From NCBI RefSeq assembly GCF_029866045.1, contig NZ_JARXAB010000023.1, positions 1 to 64,000 on the forward strand: a stretch of DNA of 64,000 nucleotides, read 5' to 3'. Source of the stretch: Ramlibacter sp. GTDB taxonomy: Bacteria; Pseudomonadota; Gammaproteobacteria; Burkholderiales; Burkholderiaceae_C. The position numbers and the translations under genes were made by a program. The notes beneath the pieces were generated by a model. It saw nothing but the letters and a program-made list of their open reading frames with translations. It did not search any database and had not been told where the DNA came from. This document shows, piece after piece, positions 38,167 through 47,449 of this stretch. Each line of letters starts with the position of its first letter. The first letter of the stretch is position 1.

Positions 38167-39363
38167 TCAGGCCGCCGGGCGGGCGAACCAAGCCTCGGCC
38201 AGCCGCACCCAGTAGGTGGCGCCGAGGGGGATCAGGTCGTCGTTGAAGTCGTAGCTCGTGTTGTGCAGCATGCAGGGCCCGCCGCCATGGCCGATCTCCC
38301 GGTGGGCGCCGTCGCCGTTGCCAATGAAGCAATAGGCGCCCGGCTTGGCCTGCAGCATGTAGGCGAAGTCTTCTGCGCCCATAGTGGGTTCTTGGACTTG
38401 CACATTGTCTGCGCCGACGATGTCGGCCATCACCTCGCGCGCGAAGTTGGCCTCGTGTACAGCGTTGATCGTTGGCGGGTAGTTGCGCTCGAAGGCGAAT
38501 TCGCAGACGCAGTCATGGGCGGCGCACAGATGCTCGGCAATCTGGCGCATTCGCCGCTCGATCAGGTCCAGCACCGGTGTGGTGAAGGTGCGCACCGTGC
38601 CCTGGATCTCGCAGTTGTCCGGTACCACGTTGGTGGCCTCGCCGGCGTGGATCATGGTCACCGAGATCACCGCCGTGTCGATCGGCTTTTTGTTACGGGT
38701 GATGATGGTCTGGAAGGCCTGCACCATCTGGCAGGCCACGGGAACGGGATCGATCGTGTTGTGCGGCAGCGCCGCATGGCCACTTTTGCCCCGAATGGTG
38801 ATCTTGAATTCGTTGGACGAAGCCATGACCGGACCGGGGCTGGCCGCGAAGCTGCCCACGGGTGCGCCTGGCCAGTTGTGCATGCCGAACACCGCCTCCA
38901 TCGGAAACTGCTCGAACAGGCCGTCCTTGATCATCTCCCGGGCGCCGCCCCCGCCCTCTTCGGCCGGCTGGAAGATCAGGTAGACGGTGCCGTCGAACGG
39001 GCGGTTGCGCGCCAAGTGCTGGCCCGCGGCGAGCAGCATCGCGGTATGGCCATCGTGGCCGCAGGCGTGCATCTTCCCCGGATGGCGGCTGGCATGCGCG
39101 AAGGTGTTGAACTCCTGCATCGGCAGGGCATCCATGTCGGCCCGCAGGCCGATGGCGCGCGGCGAGTCGCCCCCTTTGACAATCCCCACCACGCCGGTGC
39201 GGCCCAGGCCGCGGTGGATGGGAATGCCCCACTCGGTGAGCCGCGCGGCCACCAGGTCGGCGGTGCGGTGCTCCTCGTAGCAAAGCTCAGGATGGGCGTG
39301 CAGGTCGCGGCGGAGGGCAGCGATGCCGGCCGACTGGGTGACGAGAGAGTCGATCAGTTTCAT
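38167..39363 (-). CDS. M20-family amidohydrolase (hippurate hydrolase-like)
   Basis: 398 residues. LRRDLHAHPELCYEEHRTADLV at the N-terminus, metal-binding MHACGHDGHTAMLLAAGQ, FQPAEEGGGGAREMIKDG and the dimerisation-domain GKSGHAALPHNTIDP are all M20D features; MGAEDFAYMLQAKPGAYCFIG is the C-terminal catalytic part. It likely cleaves N-acyl or N-aroyl amino acids. Monocistronic, convergent with coaX. Confidence 0.93.
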   Translation of the reverse strand: MKLIDSLVTQSAGIAALRRDLHAHPELCYEEHRTADLVAARLTEWGIPIHRGLGRTGVVGIVKGGDSPRAIGLRADMDALPMQEFNTFAHASRHPGKMHACGHDGHTAMLLAAGQHLARNRPFDGTVYLIFQPAEEGGGGAREMIKDGLFEQFPMEAVFGMHNWPGAPVGSFAASPGPVMASSNEFKITIRGKSGHAALPHNTIDPVPVACQMVQAFQTIITRNKKPIDTAVISVTMIHAGEATNVVPDNCEIQGTVRTFTTPVLDLIERRMRQIAEHLCAAHDCVCEFAFERNYPPTINAVHEANFAREVMADIVGADNVQVQEPTMGAEDFAYMLQAKPGAYCFIGNGDGAHREIGHGGGPCMLHNTSYDFNDDLIPLGATYWVRLAEAWFARPAA

Positions 39364-39487
39364 GGCGGGTCAGGCTCCACCGGCATCGGCGCAGCAGACC
39401 CCAGGCCCGCCCCGGCGCCGGCGCCGGTCAAGTTCCCAGTCTAGCGGGGGATGTGCCGGCGGTCGACGGCTGGTCCAAAATCCCCTC

Positions 39488-41638
39488 ATGGCCAACTCCC
39501 TTGCCGCCCCTGGCGCCTTGCCCCTGCCGCATACCGGACCTACTGCCTTGTCCGGTACCGCTGCCTCGCCTGCCGATTTCCGCCCGGGCGCGAGCAGCAC
39601 CGTGCGGGGCGCCTGCCCGCATGACTGCCCCGACACCTGTGCCCTGGTGACCACCGTCGAGGGCGGCCGTGCCGTGCGGGTCCAGGGCAACCCAGACCAC
39701 CCAATGACCGAGGGCGTGCTCTGCACCAAGGTGTCCCGCTACACCGAGCGCACCTATCACGCTGAGCGTGTGCTCACCCCGCTGCGCCGGGTGGGCCCCA
39801 AGGGCGCGGGTCGCTTCATTCCCTGCAGTTGGGAGGACGCGCTCACCGACATCGCCGCCCGGCTGGCGGGCATCGCGGCCCGTGACCCGCAGGCCATCGT
39901 CCCGTACAGCTACGCCGGCACCATGGGCCTGGTGCAGGGCGAGGCCATGGCGGCCCGATTTTTCAACAAGCTGGGCGCTTCCCTCCTTGATCGCACCATC
40001 TGCGCATCCGCAGGCGGTGAGGGTTTGGTCACCACGCTCGGCGGCAGGGTTGGCATGCGAATGGAGCAATTCGCCCATTCGAAGCTGATCCTCATCTGGG
40101 GAAGCAATTCGATCGCCAGCAACCTGCATTTCTGGCGCCTGGCGCAAGAGGCCAAGCGCCAGGGCGCGCGCCTGGTCTGCATCGACCCCCGCCGCACCGA
40201 GACCGCCGAGAAGTGCCATGAGCACATCGCACTTTTGCCCGGTACCGACGCCGCGCTTGCCCTGGCTCTGATGCACGAGCTGGTGGTCAACGACTGGCTG
40301 GACCACGACTACATTGCCCGCCACACCCTGGGTTTCGAGCCGCTACGCGAGCGGGCGCTGCAATGGCCTCCCGAGCGCGCGGCCGAGGTCTGCGGGGTAC
40401 CGGCCGAACAGATTCGGCGCCTCGCCCGCGACTACGCCCACACCCGGCCGGCAGCCATTCGCCTGAACTACGGCATGCAGCGCGCCCGTGGCGGCGGGAA
40501 CGCGGTGCGGGCCGTGGCCTGCCTGCCGGCGCTGGTGGGCGCCTGGCGGCATCCGGCCGGCGGCCTGCTGCTGTCCAACTCTGGACGTTTTCCGGTGCGC
40601 AGCGAGGCCCTGCAGCGCCCCGACCTCCTGGCGGGGCGTCGGCCGCGCACGATCAATATGAGCACCATCGGCGATGACCTGTTGCGCGAGGCCTCAGCGG
40701 ACTTCGGTCCGCGAATCGAGGCTCTGGTGGTCTACAACAGCAACCCGGTCGCGGTCGCGCCCCAGTCCTCAAAGGTCGCGCGGGGTTTTGCCCGCGAAGA
40801 CCTGTTCACCGTGGTGCTCGAGCATTTCCTCACCGACACCGCTGACCACGCCGATTACGTGTTGCCCGCCACCACCCAGTTGGAGCACTGGGACATTCAT
40901 CTGTCCTACGGTCATACCGACGTCTTGCTCAATCGGCCAGCCATCGCGCCGGTCGGGCAGGCCCTGCCGAATTCCGAAATCTTCCGCCGGCTGGCCCACG
41001 CCATGGGCTGGGCCGACCCCTACTTCGGCGAGGACGACGAGTCGCTCTGCCGTGCAGCTTATGGCGAGGCGGTGGACTGGCAGCGCTTGATGGCGCAAGG
41101 GTTCGCAGCGCTCTCAGTGCCCCAGGCGCCATTTGCGGAAGGGGGCTTTCCAACCCCCTCGGGCCGCTGCGAGTTCTACAGCCAACGCCTGGCGGCCCAG
41201 GGCCTGGACGGCCTGCCCGATTGGCTTCCCAACCATGAGCCTGCCGGCAGCGACCTGCGACATCCCTTGGCCATGATCTCGCCGCCGGCGCGCAACTTCC
41301 TCAATTCGACGTTCGTCAATGTGAAGAGTCTGCGTGACATCGAGGGGCGGCCCTTGCTGGAGATCCACCCACAGGACGCAGCCCCGCGCGGCATCGACAG
41401 CGGGACCCTGGTGCGGGTGTTCAACGAGCGCGGCGAGTACCACTGCGAGGCCGAGGTCAGCACGCGGGCGCGGCCCGGGGTGGTGCATGGTCTGGGGATC
41501 TGGTGGCGCAAGCTGGGCCCGCGCGGGACCAATGTGAACGAACTCACCAGCCAGAAGCTCACCGACCTGGGGCGGGCGCCGGTGTTCTACGACTGCCTGG
41601 TGCAGGTCGAGGCGGCTGGAGACGAGGCAGCGTCATGA
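39488..41638 (+). CDS. Molybdopterin-dependent oxidoreductase, single subunit
   Basis: 716 residues, DMSO-reductase superfamily. A 4Fe-4S site is given by Cys43, Cys47 and Cys51 (CPHDCPDTC) and Cys79 (GVLCTKV). Cofactor-binding segments include IWGSNSIASNLHFWR, CIDPRRTETAEKCHEHI, LPGTDAALALALMHEL and RNFLNSTFVN near the C-terminus (molydopterin-dinucleotide domain about 595-710). No signal peptide, so cytoplasmic. No partner electron-transfer subunit is adjacent and the substrate is unknown. It overlaps the next gene by ATGA. Confidence 0.9.
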   Translation: MANSLAAPGALPLPHTGPTALSGTAASPADFRPGASSTVRGACPHDCPDTCALVTTVEGGRAVRVQGNPDHPMTEGVLCTKVSRYTERTYHAERVLTPLRRVGPKGAGRFIPCSWEDALTDIAARLAGIAARDPQAIVPYSYAGTMGLVQGEAMAARFFNKLGASLLDRTICASAGGEGLVTTLGGRVGMRMEQFAHSKLILIWGSNSIASNLHFWRLAQEAKRQGARLVCIDPRRTETAEKCHEHIALLPGTDAALALALMHELVVNDWLDHDYIARHTLGFEPLRERALQWPPERAAEVCGVPAEQIRRLARDYAHTRPAAIRLNYGMQRARGGGNAVRAVACLPALVGAWRHPAGGLLLSNSGRFPVRSEALQRPDLLAGRRPRTINMSTIGDDLLREASADFGPRIEALVVYNSNPVAVAPQSSKVARGFAREDLFTVVLEHFLTDTADHADYVLPATTQLEHWDIHLSYGHTDVLLNRPAIAPVGQALPNSEIFRRLAHAMGWADPYFGEDDESLCRAAYGEAVDWQRLMAQGFAALSVPQAPFAEGGFPTPSGRCEFYSQRLAAQGLDGLPDWLPNHEPAGSDLRHPLAMISPPARNFLNSTFVNVKSLRDIEGRPLLEIHPQDAAPRGIDSGTLVRVFNERGEYHCEAEVSTRARPGVVHGLGIWWRKLGPRGTNVNELTSQKLTDLGRAPVFYDCLVQVEAAGDEAAS

Positions 41639-42786
41639 TGCGCGGCTGGACGACTGTCGGCAGGCGAGGACGCTTGACGGCGTCGGCGATCGCTCTGGTT
41701 GCGGGGCTGGCCGCCTGCGCCCATACGCCGCCTGGTGCGGAGCCGGTCGAGGCGCCGCTTGCCTATTACTGGCAGTCGGCAGAGGGGCACCTGCGCCTGC
41801 TGGCGGCCGCCCGGCCGGTCAACGATTGGCTGGTGGAGGAGGGCGCTCCCGCGCAGCTCAAGGCCCAGTTGCGGCTCGCCCAGCGACTGCGCGAATTCGC
41901 CAGCCAAGCGCTGGCACTCCCCGACAACGCCAGCTACACCCGGTACGCAGACCTGCGCCGGTCGGCGGCCTTGTGGAATCTGGTGGCTGCGCCGCCTCTG
42001 TCCCTGCAGCTGCGGACTTGGTGCCACCCAGTGACGGGCTGCGTTGGCTACCAGGGCTGGTTCGACGAGGCCAGGGCCGGCGAGGCGGCGGCCCGTCTTG
42101 CGGGCCGAGGGCTGGATGTAGCGGTCTACCCGGTCCCGGCCTATTCCACGCTCGGCTGGTCAAACTGGTTGGGCGGCGACCCGCTCCTCAACACCTTTGT
42201 CCAGGGCGGCGAGATCGAACTGGCCCGCCTTATCTTTCACGAACTGGCCCACCAGCTGTTCTATGTCAAGGACGACACCGCGTTCAACGAATCCTTTGCG
42301 ACCGCAGTCGAGCGCTTGGGTCTCGCGCGTTGGCTGGCGGGTTCTGCCGACGAGCGCCTGCGCCAGGCCTATCACGAAGCCGAGCGACGACGACAGGCAT
42401 TTCGGGCCCTCAAGCGTGAGACGCGAGAGCGTCTGGCGGATGTCTATGCCCAGACCGGGCTGTCCGACTCGGAGAGGCTCGGCCGCAAGGCCCAGGTACT
42501 CGCGGACTTGCGCGGAGCCTATCGGCAGCTTCGTGCGGGCTGGGGCCTCGATCCGGCGCGGGTTTTTCCCGCCGACCGTTGGGTGGAAGAGGCCAACAAC
42601 GCCAGCCTGGCCGCCGAGGGTGCCTATGACCAATGGGTGCCAGCGTTTGAGGCGCTGTTCGCGCGCGAGGTCGGTGGCGGTACCGACTGGCGGCCGTTCT
42701 ACGCCGCTGTGCGCCGGCTGGCCGACCTGCCAGTGCCGGCGCGCCGCGATGCGCTGGAGGCCTTGCTCAGGACAGGGAGTCGATGA
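41635..42786 (+). CDS. Predicted zinc aminopeptidase, lipoprotein (COG4324-like)
   Basis: 383 residues. Lipoprotein-type signal with LAAC (Cys about 32). Zinc-protease motif HELAHQLFYVKDDTAFNESFAT gives HExxH plus a downstream Glu. Conserved CHPVTGCVGYQGWFDE precedes. The family is predicted from sequence; no substrate is known. It follows the molybdoenzyme with a four-base overlap and its 3' end overlaps the acbp gene on the other strand by 20 bases. Confidence 0.85.
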   Translation: MMRGWTTVGRRGRLTASAIALVAGLAACAHTPPGAEPVEAPLAYYWQSAEGHLRLLAAARPVNDWLVEEGAPAQLKAQLRLAQRLREFASQALALPDNASYTRYADLRRSAALWNLVAAPPLSLQLRTWCHPVTGCVGYQGWFDEARAGEAAARLAGRGLDVAVYPVPAYSTLGWSNWLGGDPLLNTFVQGGEIELARLIFHELAHQLFYVKDDTAFNESFATAVERLGLARWLAGSADERLRQAYHEAERRRQAFRALKRETRERLADVYAQTGLSDSERLGRKAQVLADLRGAYRQLRAGWGLDPARVFPADRWVEEANNASLAAEGAYDQWVPAFEALFAREVGGGTDWRPFYAAVRRLADLPVPARRDALEALLRTGSR

Positions 42787-43021
42787 GGTCCACGTACTGC
42801 TGCATCGCGTCTTCCTGCGGCAGGCCGTTGAGCTTGTTCCACGCGTCCCATTTGGCGCGGCCCACCAGGTCGCCAAATCCCGGCTTGTCGCCGGTGACAT
42901 CGCCTTCGGTGGCCTGCTTGTAGAGGGCGTAGATCTGCAGCAGGGTGCTGTTGTCGGGCCGCTGCGAAATGTTGCGGCTGTTGGAAACTGCGGCCTGGAA
43001 GCGGCTACTGAGGTCAGACAT
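42767..43021 (-). CDS. Acyl-CoA-binding protein
   Basis: 84 residues, the size of ACBP. FQAAVSNSRNISQRPDNSTLLQIYALYKQATEGDV and GRAKWDAWNKLNGLPQEDAM are the four-helix ACBP signature with the conserved YxxYKQAT and KWxAW. It binds long-chain acyl-CoA in the cytosol. Convergent with the peptidase gene, overlapping its end. Confidence 0.93.
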   Translation of the reverse strand: MSDLSSRFQAAVSNSRNISQRPDNSTLLQIYALYKQATEGDVTGDKPGFGDLVGRAKWDAWNKLNGLPQEDAMQQYVDLIDSLS

Positions 43022-43306
43022 GGGGGTGACGCACGGCGTGGAAGGAGTGCGCCAGTATCGTGCATCAGCGGTTCCCGTGGCGCGTCGCCCATCCTTGAGC
43101 CTACGCGCTGCGGTCCTTGTGTTCCTTGACAGTTCCGGGGCTGGCCAATGGGTGATTTGTGCCTTAATAGCGGGCGATGCCGCCCCCTTGGGAGAGCGGT
43201 ATGTGGAGTCCGTATCGGGATCCGTTTTGGGGCGTGCAGTGCAGTGTGTTTGCGCGTTGCACGGCTTGAATTTTCTGGAGGTGAGCCTCTGTGGGGATAG
43301 GCGTCT

Positions 43307-44413
43307 ATGGGTGAACAGGCAGTATCGGCAGCGTGGATCGCGGGCGTTGTGGCGTTTGCCACCAGCCTGCTGATCGTGCTCACCCGTCACTGGCATGGCC
43401 GCTTCACTCTGGACGGCACCCAGGGCGTGCAGAAATTTCATGCTGCGCCCACGCCGCGCATCGGAGGCCTCGCGGTCGTCCTGGGCTTGGTGATTTCCCT
43501 CAACGTTCTGGCGCCGGCGGTCGCACAGATCCTGGGTGCGCTTCTGCTCTGCGCGGTCCCTGCTTTTTTCTCCGGCTTGGGCGAGGACCTCACCCGCCGC
43601 GTCAGCGTCCGCACCCGCCTGCTGGCCACACTGGCCAGTGGCGCGCTGGCCTGGTGGCTGGCCGATGCCGCGCTGCGCCGGCTGGACATCCCCGTGCTCG
43701 ACTCTTGGCTGGCCTGGGCACCTGTTTCCCTGCTCTTCACCGCGTTTGCGGTCGGGGGTGTCGCCAACGCCATCAATATCGTTGACGGCTTCAACGGACT
43801 GGCCGCCGGCATCGTGCTCATCGCACTGGCGGGCCTGGGTCTGCTGGCCCAGGGAGCTGGCGACACCGCAGTCGCCTCGGTATGCCTGGTTGTTGGCGCA
43901 GCAGTCCTCGGCTTTGCGCTGGTCAACTTTCCTCTGGGCAAGATCTTCCTTGGCGATGGCGGTGCGTACCTGCTCGGGTATCTCCTGGCGGCGCTGGCGG
44001 TCCTGGTCAGCACGCGCAACCCCCAAATCTCACCCTGGGCCGCCCTCATGGCCTGCGCCTATCCCATCTTGGAGGTCGCTTTCAGCGTGGTGCGGCGCAT
44101 CCGCAGACAGCATCCGGCCGGTCATCCAGACCGCCTGCACCTTCACAGCCTGATCAACCGGCGGATCATTCGCAAGCGCTTTGCGCCCCTGTCGGCCACC
44201 CTCCAGAATTCCGCCGTTTCGCCCATCGTCTGGGGGCTGGCAGCGGCCCCTGCCGCCTGCGGGCTCCTGTTTCGGGACAGTACCCCGCGCCTGATGACGG
44301 CGACGCTGCTCTTTGCCTTGCTCTACGCGATCGCTTATCTGCGGCTGGTTCGCTTCTCATGGTCCTGGCGTGCACGCCGCCCAGTTCTGCCTGGCGCAGT
44401 GAGCAGCCGCTGA
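43307..44413 (+). CDS. WecA/MraY-type undecaprenyl-phosphate sugar-phosphate transferase
   Basis: 368 residues, about ten membrane segments. KFHAAPTPRIGGLAVVLG, ANAINIVDGFNGLAAG (catalytic Asp pair), FLGDGGAYLLGYLLAALAV and HPDRLHLHSLINRR are family 4 motifs. It starts a lipid-linked glycan by moving a sugar-1-phosphate to undecaprenyl phosphate. 285 bases upstream have no gene; they include a TTGACA at 43136-43141 without a convincing -10. Only one more polysaccharide gene follows. Confidence 0.9.
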   Translation: MGEQAVSAAWIAGVVAFATSLLIVLTRHWHGRFTLDGTQGVQKFHAAPTPRIGGLAVVLGLVISLNVLAPAVAQILGALLLCAVPAFFSGLGEDLTRRVSVRTRLLATLASGALAWWLADAALRRLDIPVLDSWLAWAPVSLLFTAFAVGGVANAINIVDGFNGLAAGIVLIALAGLGLLAQGAGDTAVASVCLVVGAAVLGFALVNFPLGKIFLGDGGAYLLGYLLAALAVLVSTRNPQISPWAALMACAYPILEVAFSVVRRIRRQHPAGHPDRLHLHSLINRRIIRKRFAPLSATLQNSAVSPIVWGLAAAPAACGLLFRDSTPRLMTATLLFALLYAIAYLRLVRFSWSWRARRPVLPGAVSSR

Positions 44414-44422
44414 GCGCACACC

Positions 44423-45439
44423 ATGACTGCCCGCCCGACTGACCCCGGCATTCACGGCTTGGCCGTGGCCGCCGTTGATGGCGGCTTCGATGGCAACCGC
44501 GCTCGAGATGCCGATCGCGATTCCGCTCGCGATGCCGATCCCGCTGCTGATCCCGCTGCTGATCCCGAATTGGGCCTAGCAGACCTGCTCCTGGTCCTCG
44601 CAGAGAACGCCCGCTTGCTCGTGATCGGCCCCGTGCTTGCGGCGCTGGTCGCTCTGGCCCTTGGCAGCCTGCTTCCCCAGCGCTGGGAGAGCGTCACCCT
44701 TTTGCGGGGCGCCTCGCCGACGCTGGTCACGGTGGTCACGAGTCCGGCGGTCCTGCTACCGGTGGCCCGCGCCCAGGGGCTGGCGGCGGGCCAGTCCACT
44801 GATGAGGCGGTCGAGAAGCTGCGCGGCCGCATCAAGGCGAGCTTCAACCCCAAGGATCTGGTGCTCACGCTGGCCGTTGTCGGCGATTCGCCTCTGGCGG
44901 CCCAGGCCCTCGGCCTTCGTATCTTCGAGCAGCTCAAAATTGCCTCGGCACCCGCAGGCTCCGAGAAGGCGCGTTTCGAGACCCAAATGGCCGACATCAA
45001 CCGCCGCGAAGAGCAGATCGACGGCCCGATTGCGGCGCTCTCGGCCCGCCTGCGTGATACGCCACCTGCCGTTGCATCGGAACTCTCCCGCAGCTTCGGC
45101 CAGCTGATTTCAACGGCCCACCAGCTCAACTCCGATCGCATGGCAATCGCCAAGCAGCTGGCTGGCGTCGACGAGTCCCATCTGCTGCAGGCGCCCTCCC
45201 TGCCGGATCGGGCGCAGGGCCGCAAGCTCGCGCTGGTGGCTCTGGCCGCCGCACTGGGCGTTTTTTGCCTGCTGCTGGTCGTGGCCTTTTTTCGCCTTGC
45301 GCTGCGCGCAGCAGAGGGCGACCCCGCGTCAGCGCCCAAGCTGCTTCTGGCGCGTGAAGCCTGGCGCCGCGCCATCGGGCGGGAGGGGGCCGCGCCTGGC
45401 AGGCGTAGGCCGACTGGGCCTCGAGCGCGCCCGCGCTGA
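44423..45439 (+). CDS. Wzz/chain-length-determinant-like membrane protein
   Basis: 338 residues. Two membrane segments: about 65-85 (LVIGPVLAALVALALGSLL) and about 270-295 (LALVALAAALGVFCLLLVVAF), with a periplasmic coiled-coil-like region between. This is the polysaccharide co-polymerase layout, though the Pro-rich motif before the second helix is weak. The N-terminal 45 residues carry Asp-Ala-Asp repeats. It starts 9 bases after the transferase gene. No tyrosine kinase domain. Confidence 0.65.
   Translation: MTARPTDPGIHGLAVAAVDGGFDGNRARDADRDSARDADPAADPAADPELGLADLLLVLAENARLLVIGPVLAALVALALGSLLPQRWESVTLLRGASPTLVTVVTSPAVLLPVARAQGLAAGQSTDEAVEKLRGRIKASFNPKDLVLTLAVVGDSPLAAQALGLRIFEQLKIASAPAGSEKARFETQMADINRREEQIDGPIAALSARLRDTPPAVASELSRSFGQLISTAHQLNSDRMAIAKQLAGVDESHLLQAPSLPDRAQGRKLALVALAAALGVFCLLLVVAFFRLALRAAEGDPASAPKLLLAREAWRRAIGREGAAPGRRRPTGPRARPR
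44541..44564 (+). repeat. Tandem 2 x 12-base repeat in the Wzz-like gene
   Basis: CCGCTGCTGATC occurs twice in tandem (44541-44552, 44553-44564) and encodes the repeated ADPA run in the N-terminal tail; a looser repeat of the CTCGxGATGCCGATC type lies just before it (about 44502-44540). Multiples of three keep the frame. Confidence 0.8.
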
Positions 45440-45616
45440 ACCTGGTAGCTCATAGGCGAGCCAGCCAGATCCCGGCAGGCAAAGCGGCTCAATGGCGCCA
45501 CCTCAGCGGATCTCTCCCCAGCGTGATCTCCCGTTTTGATCTCCCGCCGCCTGCCGCTCCAACTGCGCCGCGCCCGACTAGACTCCTGTTTTTTAACGTC
45601 CGGATTCCCGCATCCC

Positions 45617-46477
45617 ATGAGCTCCGTCGACCTCCTCGTTCGCGCCCAGCCCTTCATCCAGCGCTTGCAGGGCAAGACCCTCGTCATCAAGTACGGCGGC
45701 AATGCCATGGCCGACCCGGCCCTGCAGCGCGCCTTTGCCGAGGACGTTGTTTTTCTCCAGATGGTGGGTATCCGGCCGGTGGTGGTTCACGGCGGGGGGC
45801 CGCAGATCGAAAAAGGCCTCGAGAAAATCGGTAAGAAGGGGCACTTCATCCAGGGCATGCGGGTCACCGACACCGAGACGATGCAGGTCGTCCAGTGGGT
45901 GCTGGCCGGCGAGGTTCAGCAGGAGATCGTGGGGCTCATTCTTCAGGCCGGCGCCCGAGCGGTCGGTCTGGCCGGGCCCGACGGTGGCTTGATCCGGGCC
46001 CGCAAGCTGCAACTGCCCGACGCGCAGGACCCGACCCTGCTGCACGACATCGGCCAAGTGGGTGATATCACCTCAATGGACACCGACATCATCCGCTCGC
46101 TCCAGAGCGCGGGCCTCATCCCTGTGGTTAGCCCCATCGGCTTCGGTGAGGCGGGCGAGATCTACAACATCAACGCCGACGTCGTCGCTTCCCGCCTGGC
46201 CACCGAGCTGCAGGCCGACAAACTGCTTCTTCTGACCAACATCGCCGGGGTGATGGACAAGGCCGGCCAGCTCCTGCCCGAGCTGAGCTCGCAGCGCATC
46301 GACGCCCTGTGCGCCGATGGCACCATTTCGGGCGGCATGATCCCCAAGATCGCTGGCGCTCTGGACGCGGCCAAGGCCGGCGTGGGCAATGTCCATATCA
46401 TCGACGGGCGCGTTCCCCATGCCTTGCTGCTGGCGGTCCTGACCGACGAAGCTATCGGAACAGTGATCCGCTCCTAG
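45617..46477 (+). CDS. argB: Acetylglutamate kinase
   Basis: 286 residues. [72 protein letters not shown] and [18 protein letters not shown] are ArgB signatures. Second step of arginine synthesis. The 177 bases upstream contain a possible -10 (TAGACT, 45579-45584). The ATG at 45617 matches the conserved start. Confidence 0.96.
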   Translation: MSSVDLLVRAQPFIQRLQGKTLVIKYGGNAMADPALQRAFAEDVVFLQMVGIRPVVVHGGGPQIEKGLEKIGKKGHFIQGMRVTDTETMQVVQWVLAGEVQQEIVGLILQAGARAVGLAGPDGGLIRARKLQLPDAQDPTLLHDIGQVGDITSMDTDIIRSLQSAGLIPVVSPIGFGEAGEIYNINADVVASRLATELQADKLLLLTNIAGVMDKAGQLLPELSSQRIDALCADGTISGGMIPKIAGALDAAKAGVGNVHIIDGRVPHALLLAVLTDEAIGTVIRS

Positions 46478-46507
46478 AGGTTCGCGGGCTAGGGGTTTGT
46501 TCATCAA

Positions 46508-46551
46508 AATTAGCTCTTAATATCTATATAAAGCTCTTCCAATTAGTCTTT
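46508..46551 (+). promoter_or_regulatory. AT-rich promoter region with direct repeats before the OmpR-type regulator
   Basis: AGCTCTT at 46512-46518 and 46532-46538 (20 bases apart), and AATTAG at 46508-46513 and 46541-46546 (33 bases apart), lie in a stretch rich in A and T that contains TATATA. Direct repeats at whole helical turns are typical OmpR-family binding sites. Repeats are seen; function is inferred. Confidence 0.5.
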
Positions 46552-46597
46552 TCGTCTGATACCTTTAAGCCTCCTAATGCTGTAGGGGGATCAGGCG

Positions 46598-47404
46598 ATG
46601 CGACTTTTGCTCGTGGAAGACGACGTGATGGTGGCCAGCGGCATCAAGCTGGGGCTCACTGGCGAGGGCTACGCGGTGGACTGGGTGGGCAGTGGGGAGC
46701 GGGCGGAGCAAGTGCTTCGGGCCGAAAGTTTCGACGCTGCCATCATTGACATCGGTCTGCCCAATATGGACGGGCTCGAATTGACCCGCAGGCTGCGCAA
46801 GCCGGACATGGCCAGTCACGGCATGCCGGTTCTCATACTCACCGCGCGCGACGCCCTCAATGACCGGGTGCAGGGCCTCGATCTGGGCGCTGACGACTAC
46901 CTGGTCAAACCCTTTGAGCTTCCCGAGTTGCTGGCCCGGCTGCGGGCCTTGCTCCGGCGATCGCAGGCGGCAACGTCCTCGGTGCTCTCCTTCGGGCAGG
47001 TGGAGCTTGACACCGCCACCCGCCGGGCCGGTGCCCGCAAGGACCCCGACATCTTCGTTCCCATCGAGCTGGGGCCGCGCGAATGGACGGTGCTCGAGTA
47101 CCTTCTGATGAACGCCCCCAAGCCCGCCAGCAAAGACAAGCTGCTGCAGGCCCTGACCGGCTGGGACAAGGAAATCACCCCGAATGCGGTTGAGGTCTAC
47201 ATCTCGCGGCTTCGCGCCAAGCTCGAGCCGCATGGCGTCGGCCTCAAGTCCATACGAGGCTTTGGCTATCGGCTGGAGGTGCGTGAGCCGTCAGTCCCGG
47301 CGCCTTCGGGAGCGATAGACGAAATGCCAGCACGGGATGCCACCGTGGCGGATACCTCCTTGGCGGTCCTGCCGACGCTGGGTGCGACTGGCGCAGGCGC
47401 CTAA
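46598..47404 (+). CDS. OmpR-family response regulator (TctD/QseB-like)
   Basis: 268 residues. Receiver about 1-118 with LLVEDDVMVASGIKLGL, phosphoacceptor Asp51 in AIIDIGLPNMDGLE, Thr in VLILTAR and Lys in DDYLVKPFELPELLAR. Winged-helix output about 145-228 with LGPREWTVLEYLLMNAP and NAVEVYISRLRAKLEPHGV. A tail of about 40 Ala/Pro/Ser-rich residues follows. The kinase gene is 45 bases downstream. Confidence 0.93.
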   Translation: MRLLLVEDDVMVASGIKLGLTGEGYAVDWVGSGERAEQVLRAESFDAAIIDIGLPNMDGLELTRRLRKPDMASHGMPVLILTARDALNDRVQGLDLGADDYLVKPFELPELLARLRALLRRSQAATSSVLSFGQVELDTATRRAGARKDPDIFVPIELGPREWTVLEYLLMNAPKPASKDKLLQALTGWDKEITPNAVEVYISRLRAKLEPHGVGLKSIRGFGYRLEVREPSVPAPSGAIDEMPARDATVADTSLAVLPTLGATGAGA

Positions 47405-47449
47405 TCGCGGGTCTGCCCGCGTTCAGCGCCGTCACCGCAACGCCCGTCT

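Noticed and set aside
43136..43168. Promoter with TTGACA before the WecA-like gene
   Set aside because: No acceptable -10 at 16-18 bases; nearest A/T-rich hexamers are at the wrong distance.
42945..43373. Open frame of about 140 codons between the acyl-CoA-binding and WecA-like genes
   Set aside because: It runs opposite acbp and into the start of the transferase, with no ribosome site or recognisable domain.
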